Shown: piece by piece, positions 8,475 to 17,665 of the stretch
Layout: each line of letters starts with the position of its first letter
Numbering within the stretch: position 1 is the first letter of the stretch
Assembly: GCA_017548985.1 (NCBI GenBank)
Contig: JAFYYW010000018.1
Location: forward strand, 1-64,000
Length of the DNA stretch: 64,000 nucleotides
Direction of reading: 5' to 3'
Source of the DNA: Bacteroidales bacterium
Lineage (GTDB): Bacteria > Bacteroidota > Bacteroidia > Bacteroidales > UBA932
The notes under the pieces: model-generated
The model's input: only the letters and a program-made list of their open reading frames with translations
Told to the model about the DNA's origin: nothing
Databases searched by the model: none
Made by a program: the position numbers and the translations under genes

Positions 8475-9320
8475 ATGAAAAGATTGTCACTTTTATTCGT
8501 TCCGCTGGCTTTTTGCCTGGGGGTATCCGCTCAGACGGTGGACATCACCTGGGAAAAACAAGCGGTCGCCGGCCTCCGTACAGGAGTTGTCGCCTCCAAC
8601 GCCTCAAATGTGGAAGAGGCGATGGGTTATGTCAAAGGTAAAACCTATTTCGCACCCAACGGAAGGAAATTCAAGGGTGGAGCCACCAGGGATGTCGCTG
8701 ATCTGATTATCAAGGCCCAACCCGCTATGGCGCAGGTGAAGCAGGTCATTGGATATTCCACCGAGTTTATGGACCGTATCTATCCCGAGTGCCCTCTTTA
8801 TGACTGGTATATCGACGAGCTCATGAGAGCCACGGCGGACAGTCTTGACAGGAAGGTGGACATCGGAATAGCCAACAGGGGAGGTGTCCGTATAGAAATG
8901 CCTCAAGGAGAGGTCTTTTATGACGATATCATGTCTATGTTCCCTTTCAAGAACAATCTCTGCTATGTGGCTTTGAAGGGTAAGGACGTGCGGGTTATTC
9001 TCGACCAGATGGCCGCGTCCTCGTTCCAAGTCATCGGTGGAGTCAAGGTGGTTGCCCAAAACGGAAAGATCATTTCCGCCACTGTCAATGGGGAACCTCT
9101 TGATGATGAGAAGGTTTACGGAGTGGCCACACTTAACTTCCTGCTTGACGGAGGTGATGGCTATTATGTCGCGAAGAACGCCCTGGAGGTTCTCCAGAGC
9201 AATGGATGGCTCTACGACACCATGATCCCTTATGTCCAGAGCCTCACAGCGGCCGGAAAACCTATAGAATTTGAGAACCAGCATTGGATCACCATCCTCG
9301 GGGAGGGGGACAACAAATGA
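8475..9320 (+). CDS. Secreted 5'-nucleotidase C-terminal-domain protein
   Basis: This is a separate protein corresponding to the substrate-binding C-terminal domain of periplasmic 5'-nucleotidases (UshA type). It has a signal peptide of about 20 residues ending CLGVSAQ, then the family landmarks GIANRGGVR, FYDDIMSMFPF and ATLNFLLDGGDGY. The start used is the ATG before KRLSLL, because the longer frame has no secretion signal at its front and overlaps the permease. The catalytic domain is encoded by the next gene, which overlaps by 4 nt. The domain order is therefore the reverse of UshA, and the two products presumably assemble in the periplasm. Confidence 0.88.
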   Translation: MKRLSLLFVPLAFCLGVSAQTVDITWEKQAVAGLRTGVVASNASNVEEAMGYVKGKTYFAPNGRKFKGGATRDVADLIIKAQPAMAQVKQVIGYSTEFMDRIYPECPLYDWYIDELMRATADSLDRKVDIGIANRGGVRIEMPQGEVFYDDIMSMFPFKNNLCYVALKGKDVRVILDQMAASSFQVIGGVKVVAQNGKIISATVNGEPLDDEKVYGVATLNFLLDGGDGYYVAKNALEVLQSNGWLYDTMIPYVQSLTAAGKPIEFENQHWITILGEGDNK

Positions 9321-10156
9321 GAACAGCAGTTAAAGCGATAGCCAGCGTGATTGTGGCGGTAGCCCTGATCCCTTCCGCTTCAGCCCAGAAACGCTTGACC
9401 ATACTTCATTTCAATGACACTCACAGCCACGTGGAGCCTGAGCGTTCCGGTGACAATATCGGCCATGGTGGTATTATCGAGCGAGCCGCCTACAGGGACA
9501 GTGTCGTGAAGGCTGACGGGAAGAAGAACGTGCTTCTCCTCCATGCCGGTGATTACAGTCAGGGAACATCTTACTTCAGTGTCCTGAAGGGTGACTTGGA
9601 GATTGAGTTGCTCAACGCCATGAGGTATGACTGCGTCACCCTCGGCAACCACGAGTTCGACAACGGAGTGGATGATTTGGCAAGGCGTCTGGCGAATTTG
9701 AATTGTGAGGTGGTTTGTGCCAACTATGATTTCTCCGCCCTTGAGATGGGCAAGTATGTCAAACCTTACACAGTCATAAAGAAAGCCGGAATGAGGATCG
9801 GTATCGTCGGTCTGATGCCTGATATCTCCATTCTTGTGTCCAAGGAGACTTCCAGCAAGATTCCCGCTTTCGATAATGCCGAGGTGGTCAACAAATGGGC
9901 GAAGGTCATGAGAGAGGAAGAGAAGTGCGACCTCATCATAGCGTTGACTCACATCGGGTACGAGGATGAGCCCTACACGGATTTCCGCCTCGTGAAGAAT
10001 ACCCGCGGGATAGACATCGTGGTTGGCGGACACTCGCACACCTTCATCAAGGAACCCGCTTATGAGAAGAACCTTGACGGAGAGTTGGTCCCGATCGTCC
10101 AGAATGGATGCTGGGGACTTGAGACCGCGAATATGAAAGTTTATAAGAAGAAATGA
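9317..10156 (+). CDS. Secreted metallophosphatase: 5'-nucleotidase catalytic domain
   Basis: This 279-residue protein hydrolyses phosphate esters, probably nucleotides or sugar nucleotides, in the periplasm. After a signal peptide (to about A23) all metal ligands of the calcineurin-like fold are present: D34/H36 (FNDTHSH), D79 (HAGDYS), N111/H112 (LGNHEFD), H212 (ALTHIGY) and H239/H241 (GGHSHT). It ends where UshA-type enzymes continue into their C-terminal domain, which here is the preceding gene. Its start overlaps that gene's stop, and its stop overlaps the next gene in an ATGA, so three secreted enzymes are translationally coupled. Confidence 0.9.
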   Translation: MRTAVKAIASVIVAVALIPSASAQKRLTILHFNDTHSHVEPERSGDNIGHGGIIERAAYRDSVVKADGKKNVLLLHAGDYSQGTSYFSVLKGDLEIELLNAMRYDCVTLGNHEFDNGVDDLARRLANLNCEVVCANYDFSALEMGKYVKPYTVIKKAGMRIGIVGLMPDISILVSKETSSKIPAFDNAEVVNKWAKVMREEEKCDLIIALTHIGYEDEPYTDFRLVKNTRGIDIVVGGHSHTFIKEPAYEKNLDGELVPIVQNGCWGLETANMKVYKKK

Positions 10157-12264
10157 GATTAAGGATAATCGCGGCTGCGGCCGTCTCGTTGGCCTTGTCC
10201 ATGGCGATGCCTCTTTTCGCTCAGATTAGGGGTATCCATCAGGAACGGCTTTCAACTTGGGAATTCAGTAAGGATGGAGTGAACTGGCGACCGGTAACGG
10301 TCCCTCACTCCTATAATGCGGAAGATGGCCATTCCCCCAGTTACTACCGGGGGGAGGCCACATATCGCTGCAATTTCAAGCCTGGTGATATCAAGCATCC
10401 GCACTATATCTTGTTCGAAGGGGCAGCCCAAGCCGCGATTGTCAAAGTGAATGGTGTCCAGCTGGCTTCCCATAAAGGCGGCTACACACCTTTCACAGTC
10501 AATATCACCGAGGCTCTGAAGAAGGGAGTCAACACACTTGAGGTCATTTGTGACAACAGGGAGGATCTCAACATGATTCCTGTCAGCTCGGATTTCAACA
10601 AGAATGGAGGTCTCCACAACCCCGTCTGGCTGATGGAGATGGAGGATGTTTACATATCGCCGGAAGCTTACGGTATGTACAGGCTGCATTGTGTGACTCC
10701 CGAAGTCTCTAAACGAAAGGTCGAGACCCGGATCAGGACACGTCTGGTCAACTCCTCGACTAAGAGCGCTGATGTGATGGTCAGGGTGCAACTGATCGAG
10801 AGAGACGGCACCCTTGGTTACCAGGCTGACCGGGAAATCCGCCTGGCGCCGAAGTCCGAGGTCGATTTTGAGCATGATTTCGAGGCCACGGGGATACGTT
10901 TCTGGAACGGCCTGAAAGATCCTTATCTTTACACCGCCAGGGTAGAGGTGTTCAGGGGCAAGAGGATGCAAGATATGGCCGAGGTGAAGATCGGTTACCG
11001 TTCTTTCGAGATGGATCCGGTCAGGGGTTTCCTTCTTAATGGGGAGCCTTATCCTCTACGTGGCGTGTGCATGCACCAGGACGCCGATGGAAGAGCCTCC
11101 GCGCTCAGAGATGAGGATATCCGCCGGGATTACCAGATCGTGCAGGAACTTGGAGCCAATTTCCTGCGTCTGGCCCATTACCCACATAATGATCTGGCCT
11201 TCAGGCTCTGTGATTCGCTCGGAATCGTGGTACAGACGGAGGTCCCGTGGGTCAATGTCTGCGGAACCAACGCCAAGCAAGCATATTTCAACAATATCCG
11301 CCATCAGATGGGAGAGATGGTCACCAATCTCTACAACCATCCTTCCATCCTGTTCTGGGGAATGTGGAACGAGCTCGACACATGGGGCAACAATGATGAT
11401 TTACAAGGTGCCTTTGACGGTTCCAAGGTTCTGACTGAGACAGGCCGCCTGTATGATTTCACGAAGAAGCTGGATCCTTACCGGGCGGTCGGTTTCACTG
11501 ACGATTCCAGGTTGGCAAGAGATGGCTATGCCGGGCTTGCGGGTGATTATTGTTCCCAGAACATCTATTACGGCTGGTATTGGGAACCTAATGATTTCAG
11601 CGGTTTTCTTCCGGCCATGCAGGATGTGAGGGAGCGCAGGAATGGCCCGCTCAACGTGTCTGAATATGGCGCCGGAATCAATCCTTTCTGCCACACTTGG
11701 AATCCTTCCAAGGCTGTCAGGGACAAAGAAGATGACTCCAAGCATTTCGAGGAATATGGCAACATGTTCCACGAGGCCTATGTCCGGCAGATTCTCAAGA
11801 TGCCTTGGCTTAATTTCACTTCGGCTTGGGTGCTTTTTGATTTCCCTGTGGCTAACCGGACAGAAGGGTACATGGATTCCGCCGATGGAGAGCGCTTTGT
11901 ACAGAATGATGCCCGGAAGTATATGAATGACAAGGGCTTGGTTACAAGGGACCGTCGCACGAAGAAGGATGTGTTTTACCTCTACAAATCCCTTTGGAAC
12001 AAGAAAGTGACCACAGTCCATATCACCTCTTCACGTCTTACCGGGATTCCTGAAGGGAAAGCATTCACGCTAAAAGTCTACAGCAACGCCAGGAATCTAA
12101 CCCTCTACCAGAATGGTAGGATCGTCACCAAGAAGTACAGCTCAGGAGAGGATACTGGAGTCGTGTGGACCTTTGAAGGCCTCAGGCTAAATAAGGAATC
12201 AGACACTTTCAGGGTGGTGGCCAACAACGGGGTCAAGGACGAGGTAACTTGGAAGCGCCTCTAG
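10153..12264 (+). CDS. Secreted glycoside hydrolase family 2 enzyme (beta-galactosidase-like)
   Basis: This 703-residue exo-glycosidase has a signal peptide (to about F22-A-Q) and the GH2 order: sugar-binding jelly roll, Ig-like domain, then TIM barrel from about residue 290. The acid/base is E407 in WGMWNEL and the nucleophile E504 in NVSEYGAG. A C-terminal Ig-like domain closes the protein. Substrate could be a beta-galactoside, beta-mannoside or beta-glucuronide; sequence alone does not decide. No SusCD pair is nearby, so it is not in a classical polysaccharide locus. Its last 32 bp overlap the convergent permease gene. Confidence 0.9.
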   Translation: MRLRIIAAAAVSLALSMAMPLFAQIRGIHQERLSTWEFSKDGVNWRPVTVPHSYNAEDGHSPSYYRGEATYRCNFKPGDIKHPHYILFEGAAQAAIVKVNGVQLASHKGGYTPFTVNITEALKKGVNTLEVICDNREDLNMIPVSSDFNKNGGLHNPVWLMEMEDVYISPEAYGMYRLHCVTPEVSKRKVETRIRTRLVNSSTKSADVMVRVQLIERDGTLGYQADREIRLAPKSEVDFEHDFEATGIRFWNGLKDPYLYTARVEVFRGKRMQDMAEVKIGYRSFEMDPVRGFLLNGEPYPLRGVCMHQDADGRASALRDEDIRRDYQIVQELGANFLRLAHYPHNDLAFRLCDSLGIVVQTEVPWVNVCGTNAKQAYFNNIRHQMGEMVTNLYNHPSILFWGMWNELDTWGNNDDLQGAFDGSKVLTETGRLYDFTKKLDPYRAVGFTDDSRLARDGYAGLAGDYCSQNIYYGWYWEPNDFSGFLPAMQDVRERRNGPLNVSEYGAGINPFCHTWNPSKAVRDKEDDSKHFEEYGNMFHEAYVRQILKMPWLNFTSAWVLFDFPVANRTEGYMDSADGERFVQNDARKYMNDKGLVTRDRRTKKDVFYLYKSLWNKKVTTVHITSSRLTGIPEGKAFTLKVYSNARNLTLYQNGRIVTKKYSSGEDTGVVWTFEGLRLNKESDTFRVVANNGVKDEVTWKRL

Positions 12265-13471
12265 AAATGATATTTTGCTTCACCGGCAGCAAAGCTATCA
12301 AATAACCTATCAGTGCCACTCCGGCGATTGTCAGGAGTATGTCTGACCATTGGACGATAACCGGGTAGGCGCTGACCAGGAAGTTCCCAGGCATCTTGAT
12401 GAAGCCGAATCTCTGCTGCAAGATGGCGAAAGATATTCCTAAAACCAGACCCGCGGCCAACCCAAGAAGAGAGATCAGCCAGCCTTCCAAGGTGAATGTC
12501 TTCCGGAGCATGTTGTCAGTGGCTCCGAGGCTACGGAATGTCTCGATATCGTCCTTCTTCTCGATTATAAGCATAGTCAGGCTGCCGAAGATGTTAAGGG
12601 CGATGATGATTATTACAAATATCAGGATGAGGAAGATCGCCGCTTTCTCGTAGCGCATCATCTTATATAGGGAGGTGTTCTGGCGGAACCTGTCAAGGAC
12701 CTTGTATTCCGGGCCGAGAATACCTTTGATCGAGTTGATTGTCTTTCGCAATTCTTTCTGTGACGCCCCTTCGGCAAGCCGTATCTCTATTCCGGAAACC
12801 TCTTTATCATAGCCGAGGAGTTGCCTCATCTGATCAAGGGGCATGATCATCAACTCTTCGTCAATCTGCTGGTTAACCGTGAAAACTCCAGCAGGCCTCA
12901 TGCTCACGGACTCAATTGACGCGGCCGGATTGGCGAGGGAGAAATTCCTGTCCCTGGCCGGGAAATAAATCGTGGCCGAGGATAGGAAGGCCGGATTCAT
13001 GCCCATCTTGTATGCCAGACCAGCCCCGGCAACCAGCTGGGGAACCTGGCCCTTATGCAAGGAGAACACCCCCGCGGTCATGTGCGAGACAAGAGGGGAA
13101 CTCATCTCATAGGCGCTGTCGACACCTTTCGCTTTAGCTACCCCCTGGTGCTCCTCGTAGTCGACAAACACATTCTCCTCCAGGACGTGAAAATATTCCT
13201 CAACCTCGGGAAGGGAAATGATCTTGTCGAAAGACTCTCCCTCCGGGATGAACACTTTCCCTTTGGATGGGGTGATAAGGATGTCGGGCTCAATGTTGCC
13301 GAGAGTGTCCTTGACAAGCTCGTCGAAGCCGTTGTAGACGGATAAGATGATGATCAGGGCCGCTGTGCCTATAGCCATGCCGATGGCGCTGATCGCGGAA
13401 ATGATGTTGATCACATTATGTGATTTCTTCGCGAACAGGTAACGCCTGGCTATGAACAGCGGCAGGTTCAT
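12233..13471 (-). CDS. FtsX/LolC-E-like ABC permease
   Basis: This 412-residue protein has the MacB/LolE layout: one membrane helix near residues 20-45, a periplasmic domain of about 220 residues, then three C-terminal helices (near 275-300, 320-345 and 370-395). The opening FIARRYLFAKKSHNVINIIS is close to the LolC/LolE consensus, so it probably helps release lipoproteins from the inner membrane. No ATPase partner (LolD) lies next to it. It is 6 nt downstream of glnS on the same strand. The 3' end overlaps that of the GH2 gene. Confidence 0.88.
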   Translation of the reverse strand: MNLPLFIARRYLFAKKSHNVINIISAISAIGMAIGTAALIIILSVYNGFDELVKDTLGNIEPDILITPSKGKVFIPEGESFDKIISLPEVEEYFHVLEENVFVDYEEHQGVAKAKGVDSAYEMSSPLVSHMTAGVFSLHKGQVPQLVAGAGLAYKMGMNPAFLSSATIYFPARDRNFSLANPAASIESVSMRPAGVFTVNQQIDEELMIMPLDQMRQLLGYDKEVSGIEIRLAEGASQKELRKTINSIKGILGPEYKVLDRFRQNTSLYKMMRYEKAAIFLILIFVIIIIALNIFGSLTMLIIEKKDDIETFRSLGATDNMLRKTFTLEGWLISLLGLAAGLVLGISFAILQQRFGFIKMPGNFLVSAYPVIVQWSDILLTIAGVALIGYLIALLPVKQNIISRGASKLPRP

Positions 13472-13477
13472 GGATGT

Positions 13478-15139
13478 TTACTCGGGTTTATATGAGTCTT
13501 TCAAGGCCGTCGTCTTGTTGTAAACCGGCTTCTCAGGTGTGCTGTCGGGATCCTTGAAATAGTAGCCGGTGCGCTCGAACTGCACGGCTATTCCGGAATT
13601 GTCCTCCAGGAGGGCAGGCTCGGCGAATCCGGTGATGACAGTCAGTGAATCCGGGTTGAGGAAGTCCTTGTAGTCCATTCCCTCGGGAATGGAATTCATG
13701 TCCTCTTTCGTGAACAGACGGTCATAGTTCCGTATCTCGATCTCCTTGGCGAGAGAGGCGGGAACCCAGTGGATCGTGCCTTTGACAGAGCGCCAGACTT
13801 CACCTCCGGGCCTTGTCGACGGGTCGTAGGTGCACTTGAGCTCTATGACATTCCCTTCCTCGTCCTTAACGACTTCCTCGCATTTGATGATGTAGGTATA
13901 CTTGAGCCTGACCTCACCTTCCGGCTTGAGCCTGAAGAATTTCTTGGGGGCATCCTCCATGAAATCGTCCCTTTCGATGAGAAGCTCGCCAGTGAAAGGA
14001 ACCTTCCTGCTGGCTCCCTCCGGCTCGGCGGGATTGAGGGGGCAGTCGAACCATTCGACTTTGCCAGGTTCCCAGTTGGTGATAGTGACCTTAAGCGGCT
14101 TCTGTACAACCATATAACGGTTGGATCTGGCGTTGAGATCCTGGCGTACGCACCACTCGAGGAGCTGGATATCCATCATCTGGTCTCTCTTGGAGACACC
14201 GATCTTCTCGCAGAACATCTTGAGAGCCTCAGGAGTGTAGCCCCTGCGCCTCACGCCACAGAGCGTAGGCATCCTCGGGTCGTCCCATCCGGACACGAGA
14301 CCTTTCTGGACGAGTTCCAGCAGCTTGCGCTTGCTCATGAGGGTGTAAGTCAGGTTGAGGCGGGCGAATTCATACTGATGGCTGGGATAGATCCTGAGAG
14401 CCTGTATGAACCAGTCGTAAAGGGGCCTGTGGACGTCGAACTCAAGGGTGCAGATGGAGTGGGTGATATGCTCGATAGAGTCACTCTGGCCGTGGGTATA
14501 GTCGTACATCGGATAGATGCACCACTTGTCTCCCGTACGGTGGTGGGAAGCGTGCTTGATGCGGTAGAGGATAGGATCCCTGAACATCATGTTAGGGGAA
14601 GCCATGTCTATCTTGGCCCTCAGAACCTTCTCACCATCAGCGTATTTGCCATCTCTCATCTCACGGAAGAGCCTTAGGTTCTCCTCGACACTCCTGTTCC
14701 TGTAGGGACTCTCGACCCCAGGAGTCTCGACCGTCCCGCGGCCCTTGCTGATCTCTTCTTGAGTCTGGTCGTCGACGTAGGCTATCCCCTCGTTGATCAT
14801 TTGTTCCGCCCACTCGTAGAGCTGGTCGAAATAGTCAGAGGCGTAGAGTTCCTTTTCCCACTTGAAGCCCATCCAACGGATGTCCTCCTTGATCGCGTCA
14901 ACATATTCGGTGTCCTCCTTCGTGGGGTTCGTGTCGTCGTAGCGGAGGTTGGTCTTGCCGCCGTATTTCTCGGCGAGTCCGAAGTTGATGCAGAGGCTCT
15001 TGGCATGGCCGAGGTGAAGGTATCCGTTGGGCTCCGGAGGGAACCTTGTCATGATGCTGTCCACCTTACCTGTCCTCAGATCTTCCTCAATTATCTCTTC
15101 AAGGAAATTCAGTTTCTTGGTCTCTTCCATTTTTTCCAT
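13478..15139 (-). CDS. glnS: Glutaminyl-tRNA synthetase
   Basis: GlnS charges tRNA-Gln with glutamine. This class I synthetase has HLGH (residues 42-45) as its HIGH motif and LMSKRKL as its KMSKS motif. It also has the GlnRS signatures RFPPEPNGYLH and DDTNP and the C-terminal anticodon-binding beta-barrels. A GlnRS means Gln-tRNA does not have to be made by transamidation here. The ATG at 15139 or the one at 15130 is the likely start. The longer frame to 15166 is rejected because it would begin upstream of the promoter -7 element. Confidence 0.93.
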   Translation of the reverse strand: MEKMEETKKLNFLEEIIEEDLRTGKVDSIMTRFPPEPNGYLHLGHAKSLCINFGLAEKYGGKTNLRYDDTNPTKEDTEYVDAIKEDIRWMGFKWEKELYASDYFDQLYEWAEQMINEGIAYVDDQTQEEISKGRGTVETPGVESPYRNRSVEENLRLFREMRDGKYADGEKVLRAKIDMASPNMMFRDPILYRIKHASHHRTGDKWCIYPMYDYTHGQSDSIEHITHSICTLEFDVHRPLYDWFIQALRIYPSHQYEFARLNLTYTLMSKRKLLELVQKGLVSGWDDPRMPTLCGVRRRGYTPEALKMFCEKIGVSKRDQMMDIQLLEWCVRQDLNARSNRYMVVQKPLKVTITNWEPGKVEWFDCPLNPAEPEGASRKVPFTGELLIERDDFMEDAPKKFFRLKPEGEVRLKYTYIIKCEEVVKDEEGNVIELKCTYDPSTRPGGEVWRSVKGTIHWVPASLAKEIEIRNYDRLFTKEDMNSIPEGMDYKDFLNPDSLTVITGFAEPALLEDNSGIAVQFERTGYYFKDPDSTPEKPVYNKTTALKDSYKPE

Positions 15140-15155
15140 TCTTTGATCAATCCAA

Positions 15156-15163
15156 CAAAGATA
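15156..15163 (-). promoter_or_regulatory. -7 element of the glnS promoter
   Basis: The minus strand reads TATCTTTG, matching TAnnTTTG, with a near-match TCTG 19 nt upstream as a possible -33 element. The predicted transcript starts about 13 nt before the ATG at 15139. Confidence 0.55.
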
Positions 15164-15213
15164 CAAAAAAGCGGGCTATTGTCAGATTATTTGGTTTATT
15201 TGTTTAAAATGGC

Positions 15214-16410
15214 CTACTCGTGCCGTTCCTTCTTGTTTCTTTCATATGCCAGCATCCTTGCATCTTCCGCTTTGGCCTTCTTCTCGTCGTATTGCCTGTC
15301 CCATTCCCGGTAAAACTCTAACTTCGGATCCTCGAAAAGGGACATCTGGATTGCGCTCTCATGAGTCAGTTTGGCGACACCAAGCCCCACCTGGCGGATA
15401 GGGGTGACACCGTCCCATACCTCTGTGAGCATCCTGCGAGCCTCGTTGAGGATCACCGCCGTAACGTCGGTAGGCTGGGTTGTGTGGCATTGCTTCTGGA
15501 CGACAGAGAAGTCCTTGTATTTGATGAACATAGAGACTGTCGAGGCCCGGAAATCGTCTCTGCGGATCCGGTGGGCCACGATGCACGCGACTTTGAAAAG
15601 TGCCTTGTCAATGTCTTTCGGATCAGTCAGATCTTTTGGGAAGGTACGCTCCGCACTATAGCTTTTCGCCTCAGCTATCTCTGTCTCCACAGGGGAGTTG
15701 TCCCGTCCGTTGGCATTCTCATGAAGCTGCAGGGCGAATTTCTGCCCGACAAGACTTGTGAGGGACTCCATCCCGAGATTCGCAAGGTCTCCGATAGTAT
15801 ATATGCCATTGGAAATCAGTTTTTCCTCAGTCTTCTTCCCGACCCATAGAAGATCCCTGACTCCCAGTGGCCACATTTTCTCACGCACCTCGCTGTCCCA
15901 CAAAGTGTGTACTTTGTCCGGTTTCTCGAAGTCGGATGCCATTTTCGCCAGCAGCTTGTTAGAGCCTACTCCGACGTTGACAGTGAAGCCCAGTTTTGTC
16001 TTTATCTCGTCCTTCAATTTCGTGGCTGTCTGCACCGGGTCTTTACCGAAGAGGCGGAACGTCATGTCAATGAAGCACTCATCGATCGAAAACTGCTGTA
16101 GGACAGGGGAGTAGCTTCGGCATATTCCTATAAAACCTTCGGAGCACTCCTTGTACCAAAGCCAGTCACCCCCGACGATCATAAGGTTGGGACAAGTGCG
16201 TAGCGCCATGGAAACCGGCTGGGCGGTCTTGATTCCCAGTTTCTTTGCCGGGATCGAGGCGGCAGTGATTATGCTCCGCCGGTCGTTGGGGTCACCTGAG
16301 ACGACTGAGGGTATGAGGCGGATGTCCGGATGACCTTCACGCATCATCTTCACCGCCGTCCAACTCAGGAAGGCGGAGTTGACATCGATATGGAAAATGA
16401 CTCGTCTCAC
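15214..16410 (-). CDS. dinB: DNA polymerase IV (Y family)
   Basis: This error-prone translesion polymerase has the first catalytic Asp at D9 (FHIDVNSAF) and the second carboxylate pair in SIDE (D110, E111), both diagnostic of DinB. The little-finger domain lies at about 240-350, and a short charged tail (KKAKAEDARML) follows. The start is a GTG. The gene is 7 nt downstream of the AlkD-like glycosylase and probably shares its transcript, grouping two DNA-damage functions. No SOS box was identified. Confidence 0.9.
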   Translation of the reverse strand: MRRVIFHIDVNSAFLSWTAVKMMREGHPDIRLIPSVVSGDPNDRRSIITAASIPAKKLGIKTAQPVSMALRTCPNLMIVGGDWLWYKECSEGFIGICRSYSPVLQQFSIDECFIDMTFRLFGKDPVQTATKLKDEIKTKLGFTVNVGVGSNKLLAKMASDFEKPDKVHTLWDSEVREKMWPLGVRDLLWVGKKTEEKLISNGIYTIGDLANLGMESLTSLVGQKFALQLHENANGRDNSPVETEIAEAKSYSAERTFPKDLTDPKDIDKALFKVACIVAHRIRRDDFRASTVSMFIKYKDFSVVQKQCHTTQPTDVTAVILNEARRMLTEVWDGVTPIRQVGLGVAKLTHESAIQMSLFEDPKLEFYREWDRQYDEKKAKAEDARMLAYERNKKERHE

Positions 16411-16417
16411 CCGATAG

Positions 16418-17122
16418 TCATTTCATCAGGTACAGTTTTCTTTTGTCTTCAGGGAACTTCTCTATGGCATAGCGAAGCATAGTTCTGGGCATAGTCTTGT
16501 ACCGGCTCTCAAGATATTCAATCAGAGCCGCTTCATCCCGTTTCCCGGCTTCCCTGAGCAGCCAGCCCACGGCCTTGTGGATCAAGTCATGAGGGTGGTG
16601 GAACAAAATGTCGGCGATGGCGAAAGTGTCTTCAAGTTGACCGTGCCTGATGAAGGTCATAGTGCTAACGATCCCGATCCTTTGCTCCCAGATCGTCTTC
16701 CCGTCACGGGCGAGTCCGTAGAGCAAACTCCTGTCCTTGTCGAGGAGCCATACTCCGAGAAGGGGATAGCAGGAGAGATCCACAAGATCCCAGTTGTTGA
16801 TCTTGTCTGTGTGGGAAAGATAGAATCCGACGCACTCTTCCTGGAAGGACCGATCCTTTTTTGAATGTGAGAACATCTCGACCAGAGCCAACAACGCGGC
16901 AAGGCGAACCTCATGGTACGGATTGGTGACGCATTCTTCCAGATCGTTGAGACTCAATTCTTTCCAGTACTCTTTCACGACACTTCTCGTGACGGGGACT
17001 TTGATTCCGAGGAATATGTCACCTTCCCCGTACTGTCCGGGTCCGGTCTTGAAAAAACGGGAGAGTCCCTCGACTTGCGACGGATCCTCCTTCAAAAGCA
17101 TCTCTTGCAGAAGCTTGTTCAT
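16418..17122 (-). CDS. AlkD-like DNA alkylation repair protein
   Basis: This 234-residue all-helical protein belongs to the DNA alkylation repair family, HEAT-like-repeat glycosylases that remove cationic alkyl purines. The characteristic NNWDLVDLSCYPLLG segment, containing the active-site Trp and Asp region, is present, as are the repeat helices around it. The gene directly abuts bcp upstream, with no base between stop and start codons, and precedes dinB. Co-transcription with a peroxidase and a translesion polymerase suggests a small stress-repair operon. Confidence 0.88.
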   Translation of the reverse strand: MNKLLQEMLLKEDPSQVEGLSRFFKTGPGQYGEGDIFLGIKVPVTRSVVKEYWKELSLNDLEECVTNPYHEVRLAALLALVEMFSHSKKDRSFQEECVGFYLSHTDKINNWDLVDLSCYPLLGVWLLDKDRSLLYGLARDGKTIWEQRIGIVSTMTFIRHGQLEDTFAIADILFHHPHDLIHKAVGWLLREAGKRDEAALIEYLESRYKTMPRTMLRYAIEKFPEDKRKLYLMK

Positions 17123-17578
17123 CTATCCCTCAAGAATCTGGCTCGCGGCGTTCTTTGTGTCCACTTTCTCGATGACACGCTCCAGTATACCGTTCTCGTC
17201 GAATATGAAGGTGCGCCGGAGCGTCCCCATAGTGGTCTTGCCGTACATCTTCTTCTCGCCCCAAGCTCCAAAATCCTGGAGCATCTGAGTGGAAGTGTCA
17301 GCCAGAAGACGGAACGGAAGCTCGTATTTGGCCCTGAACCCCGTGTGGGACTTGGAACTGTCCTTACTGACTCCCACGACATTGTATCCGGCGGCGGTGA
17401 GCTCGGCATAATTGTCCCTGAATGAACAGGCCTCGGCGGTGCAGCCGGAGGTGTTGTCCTTGGGATAGAAATAGATTATGGTCTTGCGGCCGTTTCCGAT
17501 AAAGTCGTCTGATTTGACGGTATTTCCGTCCTGGTCCAGGACCTCGAAGGACGGCATCTTGTCTCCAATCTTAAGCAT
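17123..17578 (-). CDS. bcp: Thioredoxin-dependent peroxiredoxin, Bcp type
   Basis: This 151-residue peroxidase reduces hydrogen and organic peroxides in the cytoplasm, using thioredoxin. The peroxidatic Cys is C46 and the resolving Cys is C51 in SGCTAEAC, the atypical 2-Cys arrangement of the Bcp/PrxQ family. The conserved YPKDNT motif precedes the active site. It is the first gene of the bcp-alkD-dinB block and faces away from the DUF4886 gene. Confidence 0.93.
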   Translation of the reverse strand: MLKIGDKMPSFEVLDQDGNTVKSDDFIGNGRKTIIYFYPKDNTSGCTAEACSFRDNYAELTAAGYNVVGVSKDSSKSHTGFRAKYELPFRLLADTSTQMLQDFGAWGEKKMYGKTTMGTLRRTFIFDENGILERVIEKVDTKNAASQILEG

Positions 17579-17636
17579 GGGTTTGATATCGCTTTTTTAT
17601 CTTGATTTCACTTTTACAAATATACGGAAAACGGAT

Positions 17637-17644
17637 TATCTTTG
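17637..17644 (+). promoter_or_regulatory. Probable -7 element for the DUF4886 gene
   Basis: TATCTTTG matches the -7 consensus 21 nt before the start codon at 17666. The -33 position shows only a T-rich stretch, so this call rests on one element. Confidence 0.45.
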
Positions 17645-17665
17645 TAGAAGGTAAAGCATAATCAG

